Assembly: GCF_014873495.1 (NCBI RefSeq)
Contig: NZ_JADBGF010000001.1
Span: forward strand, 7,936,001-8,000,000
DNA: 64,000 nt
Reading direction: 5' to 3'
Origin: Streptomyces stelliscabiei
GTDB taxonomy: Bacteria > Actinomycetota > Actinomycetes > Streptomycetales > Streptomycetaceae
Positions 44,905 through 53,033 of the stretch are shown in pieces. Under the pieces are notes generated by a model that saw nothing but the letters and a program-made list of their open reading frames with translations, was not told the DNA's origin and did no database searches. Position 1 is the first letter of the stretch, and every line of letters starts with the position of its first letter. A program made the translations under genes and the position numbers.

Positions 44905-46251
44905 TCAGCGGCGAAGGAGCACCCTGCGGGTGGCTCGGGCCAGCCGGGCCGTGGGGCGCCGGGACAGCGGGGCGGGGCCCGAGCGCTCCAGCCACCACCG
45001 GCGCACCTCGCGCTGGACGTCCGCGTCGCCCGGGCGGCCGGTCAGCAGGACGTGCTCGGCGAAGGACAGGGCGTCACGCCGGTAGCCGTCGGTCATCGGG
45101 TGGCCCTGCGCGTACGCCACGAACGTCGGCCGGTACGACGGGCCGAGGATCTCCGGCAGCTCCGGCGCCACCTTCGCCACGACGTCCGCCCGCTTGGCCG
45201 CGAGGGACCGGGCCTGCACCCCCAGCCGCACCCGGTCGAACCCCTCGGGCACCGGCGTCCCCGCGACCAGCGCGGACAGCAGCGCGGCCTGCGCGAGCCC
45301 GAGCCGCTGCCGGGCGACGGGCTCGGCCTCGGGTTCGGCGACGGGCTCGGCCTCTGCGGCGGGCACCGTTCCGGCGGCGGGCACCGTCGTCGCGGGGCCG
45401 CGCACCTCGGCCTTCTCCAGCACGCCGCGGATCGACTCCAGCTCCCGCTCCAGCTCGCCCGGCTCGGGGAAGTTGTCGTCGCGCTCCAGGAGGACGCCCG
45501 GCGCGGTCACGCGGGAGGCGAGGTCGGCGAGGACGTCGAGGACCTGCCGGGGGACGGGGTGGGCGTGGCTGTCGTGCCAGACGCCGTCCCGTTCGAAGCC
45601 GCCCGCGACATGGACGTACGCGATGGCCTCGACCGGCAGCTCGTCGAGCGCCTTCGCGGGGTCCTCGCCCCGGTTGACGTGGTTGGTGTGCAGGTTCGCC
45701 ACGTCGATGAGGAGCCGGACGCCGGTGCGGTCGACGAGGTCGTAGAGGAACTGTCCCTCGGTCATGTCCTCGCCGGGCCAGTTGATGAGGGCGGCGATGT
45801 TCTCCAGGGCGAGCGGCACGGGCAGCGCGTCCTGGGCGATGCGGACGTTCTCGCACAGCACGTCCAGGGCGTCCCGGGTGCGCGGCACCGGCAACAGGTG
45901 CCCGGCCTCCAGCCGCGGCGACGCGGTGAGCGCGCCCCCCGCCCGGACGAACGCGATGTGCTCCGTGACGAGGGGGGCGCCCAGTGCCTCCACGCGCTCG
46001 GCGAGGGAGCGCAGGCGCTGCTCGTCGGGGCGGTCGGCGCCGCCGAGACCCAGGGAGACGCCGTGCGGCACCACCGTGACGCCGCGCTCGCGCAGGCGCA
46101 GCAGCGACTCGTGGACGTGGCCGGGACAGACGTTCTCGGCGACGACCTCGACCCAGTCGACACCGCCCGCCCGCCCGGCCATGCGCTCGACGGCGTCGGC
46201 GATCTCCGGCCGCCAGCCGATCCCCGTCCCCAACTGTGCGATCTGCTCCAT
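44905..46251 (-). CDS. DUF692 (MNIO-family) oxidase fused to a C-terminal BufC/DUF2063-like domain
   Basis: 448 residues. The first 283 form a TIM-barrel DUF692 domain with a full set of candidate iron ligands: His63, His98 (VTEHIAF), Glu150 (ALENIA), Asp183/Asn186/His188 with His191 (DVANLHTNHVN), His214, Asp227, His229, His231 and Glu256 (LLERDD). Characterised relatives (MbnB, TglH, BufB and others) are multinuclear non-heme iron enzymes that oxidatively modify peptides. Residues 284-318 are an Ala/Pro/Glu-rich linker; 319-448 resemble the DUF2063/BufC partner that recognises precursors (PVPEGFDRVRL, KRADVVAKVAPELPEILG, FAEHVLLTG). ATG at 46251 has GAGGAGGGG upstream. Flanked by DUF4142 genes; no precursor peptide gene is visible. 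Confidence 0.85.
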   Translation of the reverse strand: MEQIAQLGTGIGWRPEIADAVERMAGRAGGVDWVEVVAENVCPGHVHESLLRLRERGVTVVPHGVSLGLGGADRPDEQRLRSLAERVEALGAPLVTEHIAFVRAGGALTASPRLEAGHLLPVPRTRDALDVLCENVRIAQDALPVPLALENIAALINWPGEDMTEGQFLYDLVDRTGVRLLIDVANLHTNHVNRGEDPAKALDELPVEAIAYVHVAGGFERDGVWHDSHAHPVPRQVLDVLADLASRVTAPGVLLERDDNFPEPGELERELESIRGVLEKAEVRGPATTVPAAGTVPAAEAEPVAEPEAEPVARQRLGLAQAALLSALVAGTPVPEGFDRVRLGVQARSLAAKRADVVAKVAPELPEILGPSYRPTFVAYAQGHPMTDGYRRDALSFAEHVLLTGRPGDADVQREVRRWWLERSGPAPLSRRPTARLARATRRVLLRR

Positions 46252-46400
46252 CGTCCCCTCCTCGGTCACGTCGGCCACGGCTTCACCAGACCCTGTGCGT
46301 CTCCTCATGGCGGACCTGTGTTCCGGCGTGACGGAGTCATGGCCCCGAGGAACGGGGGCGAACCCCGGGGAGGGGACCTTCAGAGCAACATTTGAGCTTT

Positions 46401-47207
46401 CTACTGGACCGCCGGCTCGCCCTGGTCCTTGTTGATCTCCTCCGGGTCCGGACGGCCGGTGGGGACCTGGTTGCCCGGGAAGGGCGACGGGCGCGACTTC
46501 ACGTCCGGGTTGGTGGACGGCTCGGCGGGGGGCGCCGCGGGCGGCACCTGACCGGCGACGGGCGGCGGCGGGCCGGTCGGGCTCGCGGTGCCGGTGACCG
46601 ATTTCTGGGCGATGGTCGCGAAGTCGACCTCGCCGGTGGCCTCCAGGATCGTGATGTGGTCCAGCACGGTCTGGTTGGCGTCGGAGGCCAGCTGGCGGAT
46701 CAGCGTGTTGCGGGTGGAGTTCCGCACGGAGGCGATCGCCGGGAAGATCTTGCCGTGGGCGGTCCGCAGCAGGTTCGCCCAGACCTTGTTGTAGTCGGCC
46801 TCGGTCTTCGCGGCGGTCATCTGGTCCAGGAAGCCCTGCTGCTCCGCCGTCGGCTGGTTGGGCAGTTCGACGCCCAGCTTCGCCGCGATGACCCGGGACC
46901 GCTTGTCGAGGTCGGTGTGGCCCACGATCAGGTGGTCGGCTGCCTCCCTGATGGCCTTGCTCCCGCTGCGCTCCAGGGCCTGCTGCCCGGCCGGCAGCTC
47001 CCACAGGCCCGCCAGCCGCACGCGGATGAGCAGGTCGCGGTCGCCGGGGGTGAGCGGCCCCCACTGCGTGGTCACCGTGTCACCGGTGAGCGCGGCCGCG
47101 GCCGTCGCGTTGCGGTTGGGGTACGAGTAGAAGATGGGATAGGCGACCGCGGTGAGCGTGCCGGCGATCGCCAGGGCGACGAGGACTGAGCCCTTGGAGC
47201 GTCGCAA
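46401..47207 (-). CDS. DUF4142 exported protein B
   Basis: 268 residues. N-terminal signal/anchor helix (about 7-27), DUF4142 helical domain about 48-200 (PGDRDLLIRVRLAGLWELPAGQQA, ADHLIVGHTDLDKR, ANQTVLDHITILEATGEVD) and a Pro-rich tail of about 60 residues. Translation starts at TTG (47207): the frame has no better start and GGGAGG lies six bases upstream, exactly as in paralogue C. Its leader carries the CCAACTGATCGTTGG dyad shared with C. Located 149 bases before the MNIO gene, so co-transcription with it is possible. Confidence 0.82.
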   Translation of the reverse strand: MRRSKGSVLVALAIAGTLTAVAYPIFYSYPNRNATAAAALTGDTVTTQWGPLTPGDRDLLIRVRLAGLWELPAGQQALERSGSKAIREAADHLIVGHTDLDKRSRVIAAKLGVELPNQPTAEQQGFLDQMTAAKTEADYNKVWANLLRTAHGKIFPAIASVRNSTRNTLIRQLASDANQTVLDHITILEATGEVDFATIAQKSVTGTASPTGPPPPVAGQVPPAAPPAEPSTNPDVKSRPSPFPGNQVPTGRPDPEEINKDQGEPAVQ

Positions 47208-47226
47208 AAGAGCCTCCCGGAGGAAA

Positions 47227-47243
47227 CCAACTGATCGTTGGGG
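47227..47243 (-). promoter_or_regulatory. Shared leader dyad upstream of DUF4142 B
   Basis: CCAACTGATCGTTGGGG; CCAAC/GTTGG arms with five-base centre, about 20-36 bases before the TTG start. Matches 47957-47973 apart from one base. Confidence 0.6.
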
Positions 47244-47327
47244 TCTGACTGTTGCTTGGGGTGCGGCGGGTGAGCGCCGGGTGTGCCTGGTCCGTGGCCG
47301 CCGCTCGGGGGCGGGTCCGGGGCCGCG

Positions 47328-47936
47328 TCAGATCGTGCCGTTGGCGATGGCGTCGAAGTCGACCTGGCCGGTCTTCTCCAGCATCGTGATGTGGTCGAGC
47401 ACGGTCTGGTTGGTGTCCGAGGCCAGCTGGCGCACCAGGGTGTTCTCGGTCTGGTTCCGGATCGTCCCGATGGCCGGGAAGATCTTGCCGTGGGCGGAAC
47501 GCAGCAGGTTGGCCCACACCCGGTCGAACTGGTCGTCCGTGGCGTTGTCCATCTGCTGGAGGAAGCCCTGCTGCTGCTCGTTCGGCACGTTCGGCAGCTC
47601 CACGCCCAGCTGGGACGCCACGGCCCGCACCCGTTCGTCGAGGTCCTTGTGGCCCACGATCAGGTGGTCCGCCGCCTCCTTCACCTGGGGGCTCTTCGAC
47701 CGCGCCATCGCCTTCTCGGCGGCGGGCAGCTCCCACAGCCCGGCGAGCCGCACGCGGACGATCAGGTCCCGGTCGGAGGCCGTCAGCGGCCCCCACTGGG
47801 TGTTCACCGAGCCGGCGGCCATGTTGGCCTGGGCGGTGCCCGAGCGGTCGGCGTAGGACCATACCGGGAACGCCAGCGCGCCTACGGTGACGACGAGAGC
47901 CAGGCCGGCGATGAGCGAGCCGTTGAGACGCCGCAA
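47328..47936 (-). CDS. DUF4142 exported protein C
   Basis: 202 residues. Signal/anchor helix about 6-30 with FPVWSYADRSGT just after it, then the DUF4142 domain (ASDRDLIVRVRLAGLWELPA, ADHLIVGHKDLDERV, NQTVLDHITMLEKTGQVD). Unlike A and B it has no Pro-rich tail and stops shortly after the domain. TTG start at 47936 chosen by analogy with B: GGGAGG six bases upstream and the same Leu/Met-Arg-Arg beginning; an upstream extension to 47960 would include the ribosome site. First gene of the DUF4142-MNIO stretch. Confidence 0.82.
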   Translation of the reverse strand: MRRLNGSLIAGLALVVTVGALAFPVWSYADRSGTAQANMAAGSVNTQWGPLTASDRDLIVRVRLAGLWELPAAEKAMARSKSPQVKEAADHLIVGHKDLDERVRAVASQLGVELPNVPNEQQQGFLQQMDNATDDQFDRVWANLLRSAHGKIFPAIGTIRNQTENTLVRQLASDTNQTVLDHITMLEKTGQVDFDAIANGTI

Positions 47937-47956
47937 AGTGATCCTCCCGGATGATG

Positions 47957-47973
47957 CCAACTGGTCGTTGGGG
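47957..47973 (-). promoter_or_regulatory. Shared leader dyad upstream of DUF4142 C
   Basis: CCAACTGGTCGTTGGGG, followed outward by TTGCTTGG in both copies. Position relative to the TTG start matches copy B. Confidence 0.6.
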
Positions 47974-48132
47974 CAGTTGCTTGGCCAGTGCAGGAAGATA
48001 CGTGCGGGGTGGCGGAGTTGTTCAACGGCTTTCGAACAGCCTGAGGGGGTCCGGTTCAGGCGGACTCGATCAGCGGGGCGCGGCGTGGGCGCCCGGCGCC
48101 GGGGAGGTGCCGACGGCGAGGGGCCGGCTGTT

Positions 48133-48180
48133 CGGCTGCGGGTGGGTGGGGGCTGGTCGCGCAGTTCCCCGCGCCCCTGA
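48133..48180 (+). repeat. Dispersed intergenic repeat, copy 2
   Basis: Nearly the same 48 bases as 8662-8709 (about 85 percent by eye). Its last ten bases form the left arm of a terminator hairpin. Confidence 0.65.
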
Positions 48181-48191
48181 AAAGCAGGGGC
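48173..48191. terminator. Terminator hairpin GCCCCTG/CAGGGGC
   Basis: 7-bp stem, AAAAG loop; about 90 bases after the stop of the minus-strand gene at 48282. Confidence 0.65.
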
Positions 48192-48281
48192 TGCGCCCCG
48201 TGCTTTTCGTCCCTGAGCGGCAGGAGGCCCTCAAGGGGCGCGGCCCTTGACAGGGCGGGGACGGGTAAGGGGCCCGGGGGT

Positions 48282-49022
48282 TCAGGTGCGCAGGGCCCGG
48301 TGGTCCGCGACGACCGTGCTGGAGCCCGGGGCGACCTCCGTGAAGCCCGCGTCGCGGACGAGGGGAAGGCCGGAGGTGGTGAGGGTTTTCCAGTGGACCG
48401 GGGTGGTGGTGCGGACCGCGAGAGGGAAGTCCGCGTCCCGCCAGGTGGCGCGGGCCGGGGCGTCGAGGTCCCACCAGGCGAGCTGGGCGCCGTGACCGGC
48501 CTGGGCCATCGCCTTGCCCGCCGACATCTCGACCCCGGGGTTCAGCCAGAGCACCGGGGCGGCGGGATCGGGCTCGGTCGGCGGTTCGGGGTCGTCGAGG
48601 TCCGTGCCGGAGACCTGGAGCCGGGCCAGGTCCTTGGGCCAGCCGTCGAGCGGCACCGGCGGGAAGACCCGCACCTCCGCCGACTTGCCGGCCACGGTGA
48701 TCCCCGGCAGCGCTTCGGCCCGCCGCCACTCCGCGCCCCGCGCCCGCCGGACCACCTTGCGGATCCGGGCGTCCTGCCAGCTCCGCATCGCCTCGGCCCA
48801 CTCCCCGTCGCCCAGCGACCGCGCGTCGCTCAGCATCACGAGCACCGCCCGCGCCGCCGTCTCCAGCGCGTCCGTACGCGCCGGCGGAGCGCCCCGCTCG
48901 ATGCGCGCGACCAGGGGCAGCACGAACTGCGGCCCCTCGTCGCGCGAGGTCCGCTCCTCCTGGAAGGGGCTGTCCTGGGCGGCAGCGGGGGCGGGGTCGG
49001 GGGTCGGGTCGCTCGTGGTCAC
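48282..49022 (-). CDS. Peptidyl-tRNA hydrolase (PTH2)-like protein
   Basis: 246 residues. An acidic/Pro-rich start, a middle helical domain about 40-140, and a C-terminal part with VLWLNPGVEMSAGKAMAQAGHGAQLAWWDLD, which matches the active-site strand and helix of the archaeal-type Pth2 family (KxxMSxGKxxAQxxHA). Pth2 enzymes free peptides from tRNA; the long N-terminal extension is unusual, so activity is uncertain. GTG at 49022 has only a weak ribosome site. Divergent from an ABC gene by 70 bases. Confidence 0.75.
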   Translation of the reverse strand: MTTSDPTPDPAPAAAQDSPFQEERTSRDEGPQFVLPLVARIERGAPPARTDALETAARAVLVMLSDARSLGDGEWAEAMRSWQDARIRKVVRRARGAEWRRAEALPGITVAGKSAEVRVFPPVPLDGWPKDLARLQVSGTDLDDPEPPTEPDPAAPVLWLNPGVEMSAGKAMAQAGHGAQLAWWDLDAPARATWRDADFPLAVRTTTPVHWKTLTTSGLPLVRDAGFTEVAPGSSTVVADHRALRT

Positions 49023-49092
49023 CCGCCCAGTCTGCCAGGCGAAAAGGGCCCTGCCCCGACCCGCACCCGCCCGTCTGTACGAGGATGGGGCC

Positions 49093-50052
49093 ATGGAACG
49101 CGAGTTACTGCTGAGGCTGGAAGGTGTCGGCCGCCGCTACGGATTCCGTGGCCCCTGGGTGCTGCGCGGCGTCGACCTGGAGATCGCGCCCGGCACGCTG
49201 ACCCGGGTCGAGGGCGCGAACGGCACCGGCAAGTCGACGCTGCTCCGCGTCCTCGCCGGACTTGACGCGCCCACGGTGGGCCGGGCGACGGGGCGCCCAC
49301 GCACGGCGTACGTCCCCGAACGCTTCCCCGCCGCGCTGCCGTTCACCGCCGCCGAGTACCTCACCCACCTCGGTGCCGTCCACGGCCTCGACCGCCCGGC
49401 CGCGGCACGCGCCGCCACCGAGTGGCTGGAGCGCTTCGGCGCCGCCGAGTACGCCCGTACGCCCATGGGGGAGCTGTCCAAGGGCAGCAGCCAGAAGGTC
49501 GCCGTGGCCCAGGCCCTGCTCGCCGCACCGGAGTTGCTCGTCCTCGACGAGGCGTGGACCGGCCTGGACGCCGACGCCCGTGAGGAGCTGGAGCGTGTGG
49601 TGGTCGAGCGGACCGCCGCCGGGGCCGCGGTGGTGTTCGTGGACCACGATCCGGGGCGGCTGGCGGGGGCGCCGGACGCGATCTACGCGGTGGTCGGGGG
49701 CGCGCTCGACCACCGGGAGGGGAGCGGGACTTCACGGATGGGTGCGGACGACGCCTCGGCCGCCTCCGCCGCCGCCCCTGCTGTCGTTGTCGAGGGGCGT
49801 GGCGCGTCGGGGAGGCGAGTACCGCGCCAGATCACCGAGTTGGCGACGGCGGTCGAGGAGAGCGGCTCCGGGACCCACCGGTTCACCGTCCCGGCGGCGG
49901 CCTCGGACGCGCTGCTCAGAGCTTTGCTGGAGGCCCGCCCGCCCTGGCACGTGGTGAGCCTGGGCCCGGCACCCGCGCCCCTGACGGCACCCGACTCCGC
50001 ACCGGAATCCGACTCCGCACCGCAACCCGCACTGGAAGGCGAACGCGCCTGA
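49093..50052 (+). CDS. ABC transporter ATPase of unknown substrate
   Basis: 319 residues. Walker A GANGTGKST, signature MGELSKGSSQKVAVAQ and Walker B LLVLDEAWTGLD are complete within the first 200 residues; switch His in VFVDHDPGRL. The 110-residue C-terminal extension (about 210-319) is Ser/Ala/Pro-rich and may be regulatory. Stop overlaps the membrane-protein start by one base (TGATG), so the pair forms a small exporter-like ABC system. Substrate not predictable. Confidence 0.85.
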   Translation: MERELLLRLEGVGRRYGFRGPWVLRGVDLEIAPGTLTRVEGANGTGKSTLLRVLAGLDAPTVGRATGRPRTAYVPERFPAALPFTAAEYLTHLGAVHGLDRPAAARAATEWLERFGAAEYARTPMGELSKGSSQKVAVAQALLAAPELLVLDEAWTGLDADAREELERVVVERTAAGAAVVFVDHDPGRLAGAPDAIYAVVGGALDHREGSGTSRMGADDASAASAAAPAVVVEGRGASGRRVPRQITELATAVEESGSGTHRFTVPAAASDALLRALLEARPPWHVVSLGPAPAPLTAPDSAPESDSAPQPALEGERA

Positions 50053-50723
50053 TGAACGCCCTCCTCCGCTACCAAGCGGCCCTCCTCGTACGCTCCCAGC
50101 GCTGGCTCCCGCCCGTCATCCTGTACGCGGCGTTCCTCGCCATCGGGGTGCAGAAGGGGCAGCCGGTGCTCGACTCGCTCGGCTACACGGCCGCCGCGCT
50201 GCTGCCCGTCTCCGCCTGGCTGATGCGGATCTGCGTCACCAACGAGCCTCCCGCGGCACGCAGTTGTACGGGCGCGGCGGCCGGACCCGGCCGGGCGCAC
50301 CTGGCCTGCGTCCTGGTGGCGTTCTCGGCGGCAGCCCTCCTCGGCACGGCGGCCACCGTCCTCGTCGCGATCATCAGCGCCCCCACGAGCACGGACCACC
50401 AGACGCGCGTCGAGGCGCTCCCGGCGGCGGGCGCCGGCCTGCTGGCCGCGCTCGCCTGCGCCCTCCTCGGCACGGCCGTCGGCGCGCTCACGAACTGGCC
50501 CCTGCTGCGCTCGCCGGGCCGGTCCGTGCCGACCCTGCTGCTGGGTGCGCTGCTGTCCCTGGTCGTGGCCGGCTCCCCGGCCCGGATCGCGGTCACCGCT
50601 CTGGTCGACGGTTCGCGGCGGGCGGCCGTCCCGGTCCCCGTCCTGCCCCTGATCGCGGCCGGTCTGCTCGCGGCGGCCGCGACCGCCGTGGCGTGCGCCC
50701 TGACGACCCGCCGCTCAGCCTGA
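50052..50723 (+). CDS. ABC-2-like membrane subunit
   Basis: 223 residues, six predicted membrane helices (WLPPVILYAAFLAIG, LAALLPVSAWLMRI-like, GAGLLAALACALLGTAVGAL, and three more). No binding-protein gene nearby, so export is more likely than import. Starts in a TGATG overlap with the ATPase gene and overlaps the convergent zinc-ribbon gene by nine bases. Confidence 0.78.
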   Translation: MNALLRYQAALLVRSQRWLPPVILYAAFLAIGVQKGQPVLDSLGYTAAALLPVSAWLMRICVTNEPPAARSCTGAAAGPGRAHLACVLVAFSAAALLGTAATVLVAIISAPTSTDHQTRVEALPAAGAGLLAALACALLGTAVGALTNWPLLRSPGRSVPTLLLGALLSLVVAGSPARIAVTALVDGSRRAAVPVPVLPLIAAGLLAAAATAVACALTTRRSA

Positions 50724-50906
50724 ACAGGCGGTCCGCTCGGCCTCCCGCCACTCGCATACAGGGCACAGCGTGACCCCTTTGTGGGACTCCGGGTACTCGG
50801 TGGGCTTCCGGCACAGCACGCACTCGGCGAAGGGCTCCGCCTCGTCCGTGGCCGGGGCGGACCCCTGAGCCGCGGTTGTCTCTTCGGCTCCCCGGTAGTC
50901 GCTCAT
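50715..50906 (-). CDS. Small zinc-ribbon protein (63 aa)
   Basis: 63 residues with two CxxC pairs (CVLCRKP and CPVCEWRE) spaced about 22 residues, a classic treble/zinc-ribbon arrangement. ATG at 50906 with GGAGG upstream. Possibly a nucleic-acid-binding accessory protein; function unknown. Confidence 0.75.
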   Translation of the reverse strand: MSDYRGAEETTAAQGSAPATDEAEPFAECVLCRKPTEYPESHKGVTLCPVCEWREAERTACSG

Positions 50907-50941
50907 CCCTCCAGCCTAGAACGGCCGGGCCGCGTCCCGGA

Positions 50942-51823
50942 TCAGCGCGCGACGGCCGCCGCGGCCGTCTCCGTCGTCGCCGCCGTGCCGACCAGTTCCG
51001 ACACCTTCACGAACCGGTAGCCCCGCGCCCGGAGCACCGGCACGATCCTCCGTACGGCCTTCTCCGTGACCGGGGCGGCATTCCGCGTGCAGTGCATGAC
51101 CACGACCGACCCCGGCCGCACTCCGTCCAGCACCTGCCGCACCACGTCGTCCGCGTCCGTCGCGAACGCGTCCCCGCTCACCACGTCCCACTGCACGGCC
51201 GTCACCCCGGACGCGCCGATGCTGCGCAGCGCGCGGCTGTCGTAGCAGCCGCCGGGGAACCGGAAGTACGGCATCGGGTCCGTCACCCCCGCTTCCCGGA
51301 ACACCCGGTAGGCGCGCTCCAGATCCGCCCGCATGCGCTCCGGCGCCATGGTGGGCAGACCGTGGCAGTTCTCAGTGAAGGCGTGATGGCTGTACGAGTG
51401 GTTCGCCACCTCGAACAGAGGGTCCCGCCCGATGGACCGCGCCTGGATCGGGTACTCCTCGACCCAGCGTCCCGTCATGAACAGCGTGGCCGGAACCTTC
51501 AGCCGGCGCAGCGCCGCGATCAGTTCAGGATTGTCGAACCGCTCACCGGCGGCGGCCCTGTCGCCCTGGTCCGCGGTCATGTCCGCGTCGAAGGTGAGCG
51601 CGACGGCCTTGTCCCCCCGGGTCCGCGGGCCGTGTTCGAACACCGGGGTCAGCCCGGCCGGGCCCGGCGCGAGCGTGGGCGGACGGGACGCCATGGCCGC
51701 CGAGGGGCTGGCGGTGGCGGTGACGATGCGTGTCGAGGGCTCCGGGGTGCCGCAGCCGGAGAGGACGGCGCCGAGCACGCCGACCGCACAGAGCGCGGTG
51801 ATTCTTCGTACAGGACTGATCAC
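50942..51823 (-). CDS. Polysaccharide deacetylase-family lipoprotein
   Basis: 293 residues. Lipobox LSGCG near residue 24; CE4/NodB domain about 70-275. Motif 1 reads TFDAD rather than TFDDG, motif 2 is HSYSHH, then RFPGG and, near the end, VVVMHC. CE4 enzymes remove acetyl groups from chitin, peptidoglycan or xylan with a metal bound by Asp-His-His. The altered motif 1 keeps the first (metal-binding candidate) Asp and an Asp two residues on, so activity is plausible but substrate is unclear. GTG start. Confidence 0.85.
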   Translation of the reverse strand: MISPVRRITALCAVGVLGAVLSGCGTPEPSTRIVTATASPSAAMASRPPTLAPGPAGLTPVFEHGPRTRGDKAVALTFDADMTADQGDRAAAGERFDNPELIAALRRLKVPATLFMTGRWVEEYPIQARSIGRDPLFEVANHSYSHHAFTENCHGLPTMAPERMRADLERAYRVFREAGVTDPMPYFRFPGGCYDSRALRSIGASGVTAVQWDVVSGDAFATDADDVVRQVLDGVRPGSVVVMHCTRNAAPVTEKAVRRIVPVLRARGYRFVKVSELVGTAATTETAAAAVAR

Positions 51824-51862
51824 CGCACGAAAGTACGGCGGTGGGCTCAGCGGACAGTCGGT

Positions 51863-52135
51863 TCAGCTGTCGAACGGCAGGGAGTCCGGCACGAAGTCAC
51901 CCGCCTGGGTGATGAAGGGGGCCCAGGCGGTGGGGGAGAGGGTCAGCTCCGGGCTGCCGGGGACCTTGGAGTCACGGACGTGGACGGCGGAGGGGAGGGT
52001 GGCGACTTCTACGCAGTCATCGCCCTCGGTGCCGCTGTACGTCGACTTTCGCCAGGCGAGCGCGATCTCTACACAGCTGTCGCCCTGGGTGCCGCTGTAG
52101 CTGCTCTTGAACCAGGCGAGTTCGGTCCTGCTCAT
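51863..52135 (-). CDS. DUF397 protein with internally duplicated N-terminus
   Basis: 90 residues. The DUF397 motif AWxKSxYSGTxGDxCVE occurs twice, at about 7-24 and 27-44, before the usual VRDSKxP and LSPTAW block. DUF397 proteins are small partners of XRE/DUF5753 regulators (WhiJ-type modules). ATG overlaps the regulator's stop by four bases (ATGA), so the two are co-translated. Role: likely antagonist or co-factor of that regulator, by analogy with known pairs. Confidence 0.88.
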   Translation of the reverse strand: MSRTELAWFKSSYSGTQGDSCVEIALAWRKSTYSGTEGDDCVEVATLPSAVHVRDSKVPGSPELTLSPTAWAPFITQAGDFVPDSLPFDS

Positions 52136-52953
52136 TGCGCTCCTCGCATTCGCTCCAACAGGCCCTCGGAGTCAGCCGGGCTGAGGGCCTGCGAGCGCAG
52201 TGTCGCATACCGCTGATGGAGCAGGCGGGCCTCTTTCCCGTCGGAGATAAGCCGTCCGCTCTGCTGCCCCTCGGAGTACGCGAGTCGGCGCCCGTCTGGC
52301 AGTTCGACGAGTTGAACGGGACCGTCGAGGCAGGCGTGGTGCCTGCTGCTCAGCGGCATGATCTGCACCACGACGTTCCGGAGTCGCATGTTCTCCAGCA
52401 GATGGTCGAGCATCGCGCGTGTGACTTCCGGCCCGCCCAATTCCCGCCGGATGACGGCCTCCTCGATGATGAAGCTGAACGAGGTGTTGGGGCGCTCTCG
52501 GAGGAGCCGCTGTCGATCCATGCGAGCAATCACCTGGGCTTCGAGCTGTTCGTCGGCGAGGGGCGGAATGCTCTCCCCGAACACTGCCCGAACGTACGGC
52601 TCCGACTCCAGCAATCCGGGCACCAACCGGCACTCGTAGATGCTCAGACTGACCGCCTGACGCTCCAGGCCCGCCCACTTCCGGAACCACGAGGCCAGAC
52701 CCGGCTGCCGCGACAGATGCTTGCCTGCCCTCAGCAACGCCCCCGTCCCGCCCAGCACCTCATCCGCCCGCTCGACGAACACCTCGTCCGCCATCCGCCT
52801 CCCCAGCTCGATCGAGGCGACGGTATGGACGCTGAACCGCACCAGCGGCGCGAACTGTTCCCTCGTGTGCCCGTGATGCTCCCGCAGCGCCTGCACGAAC
52901 GCCCCGAACGTCTTCAGACTGTCGGACGGGTCGGGTTCCCAGTCGACGCTCAT
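52132..52953 (-). CDS. XRE-family regulator with DUF5753 (WhiJ-like)
   Basis: 273 residues. N-terminal XRE helix-turn-helix about 10-70 (FGAFVQALREHHGHTREQFA, VHTVASIELGRR) and the C-terminal DUF5753 domain about 90-265 (YECRLVPGLLESEPYVRAVF, MRLRNVVVQIMPLS). Such regulators work with DUF397 proteins in Streptomyces development and antibiotic control. ATG at 52953. Forms an operon with the DUF397 gene. Confidence 0.92.
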   Translation of the reverse strand: MSVDWEPDPSDSLKTFGAFVQALREHHGHTREQFAPLVRFSVHTVASIELGRRMADEVFVERADEVLGGTGALLRAGKHLSRQPGLASWFRKWAGLERQAVSLSIYECRLVPGLLESEPYVRAVFGESIPPLADEQLEAQVIARMDRQRLLRERPNTSFSFIIEEAVIRRELGGPEVTRAMLDHLLENMRLRNVVVQIMPLSSRHHACLDGPVQLVELPDGRRLAYSEGQQSGRLISDGKEARLLHQRYATLRSQALSPADSEGLLERMRGAQ

Positions 52954-53033
52954 GCTCGGCCACCTCCGGGTGAGTCGGATCTCCCCACGATCAACTCACC
53001 CAGAGTCACGAACGGTTACGCGTACTGTCCATC

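Larger units (their letters stand above)
47937..48281. other. Intergenic region with leader dyad, repeat and terminator
   Basis: 345 bases: the DUF4142 C promoter and leader dyad (47957-47973), dispersed repeat copy 2 (48133-48180) and the terminator hairpin for the peptidyl-tRNA-hydrolase-like gene (48173-48191). No gene seen. Confidence 0.6.

Noticed and set aside
50052..50723. Drug-resistance exporter
   Set aside because: No known resistance family; substrate cannot be inferred from an ATPase and six helices.
49093..50723. Biosynthetic cluster with the ABC pair
   Set aside because: No synthase, tailoring or precursor genes around; neighbours are housekeeping.
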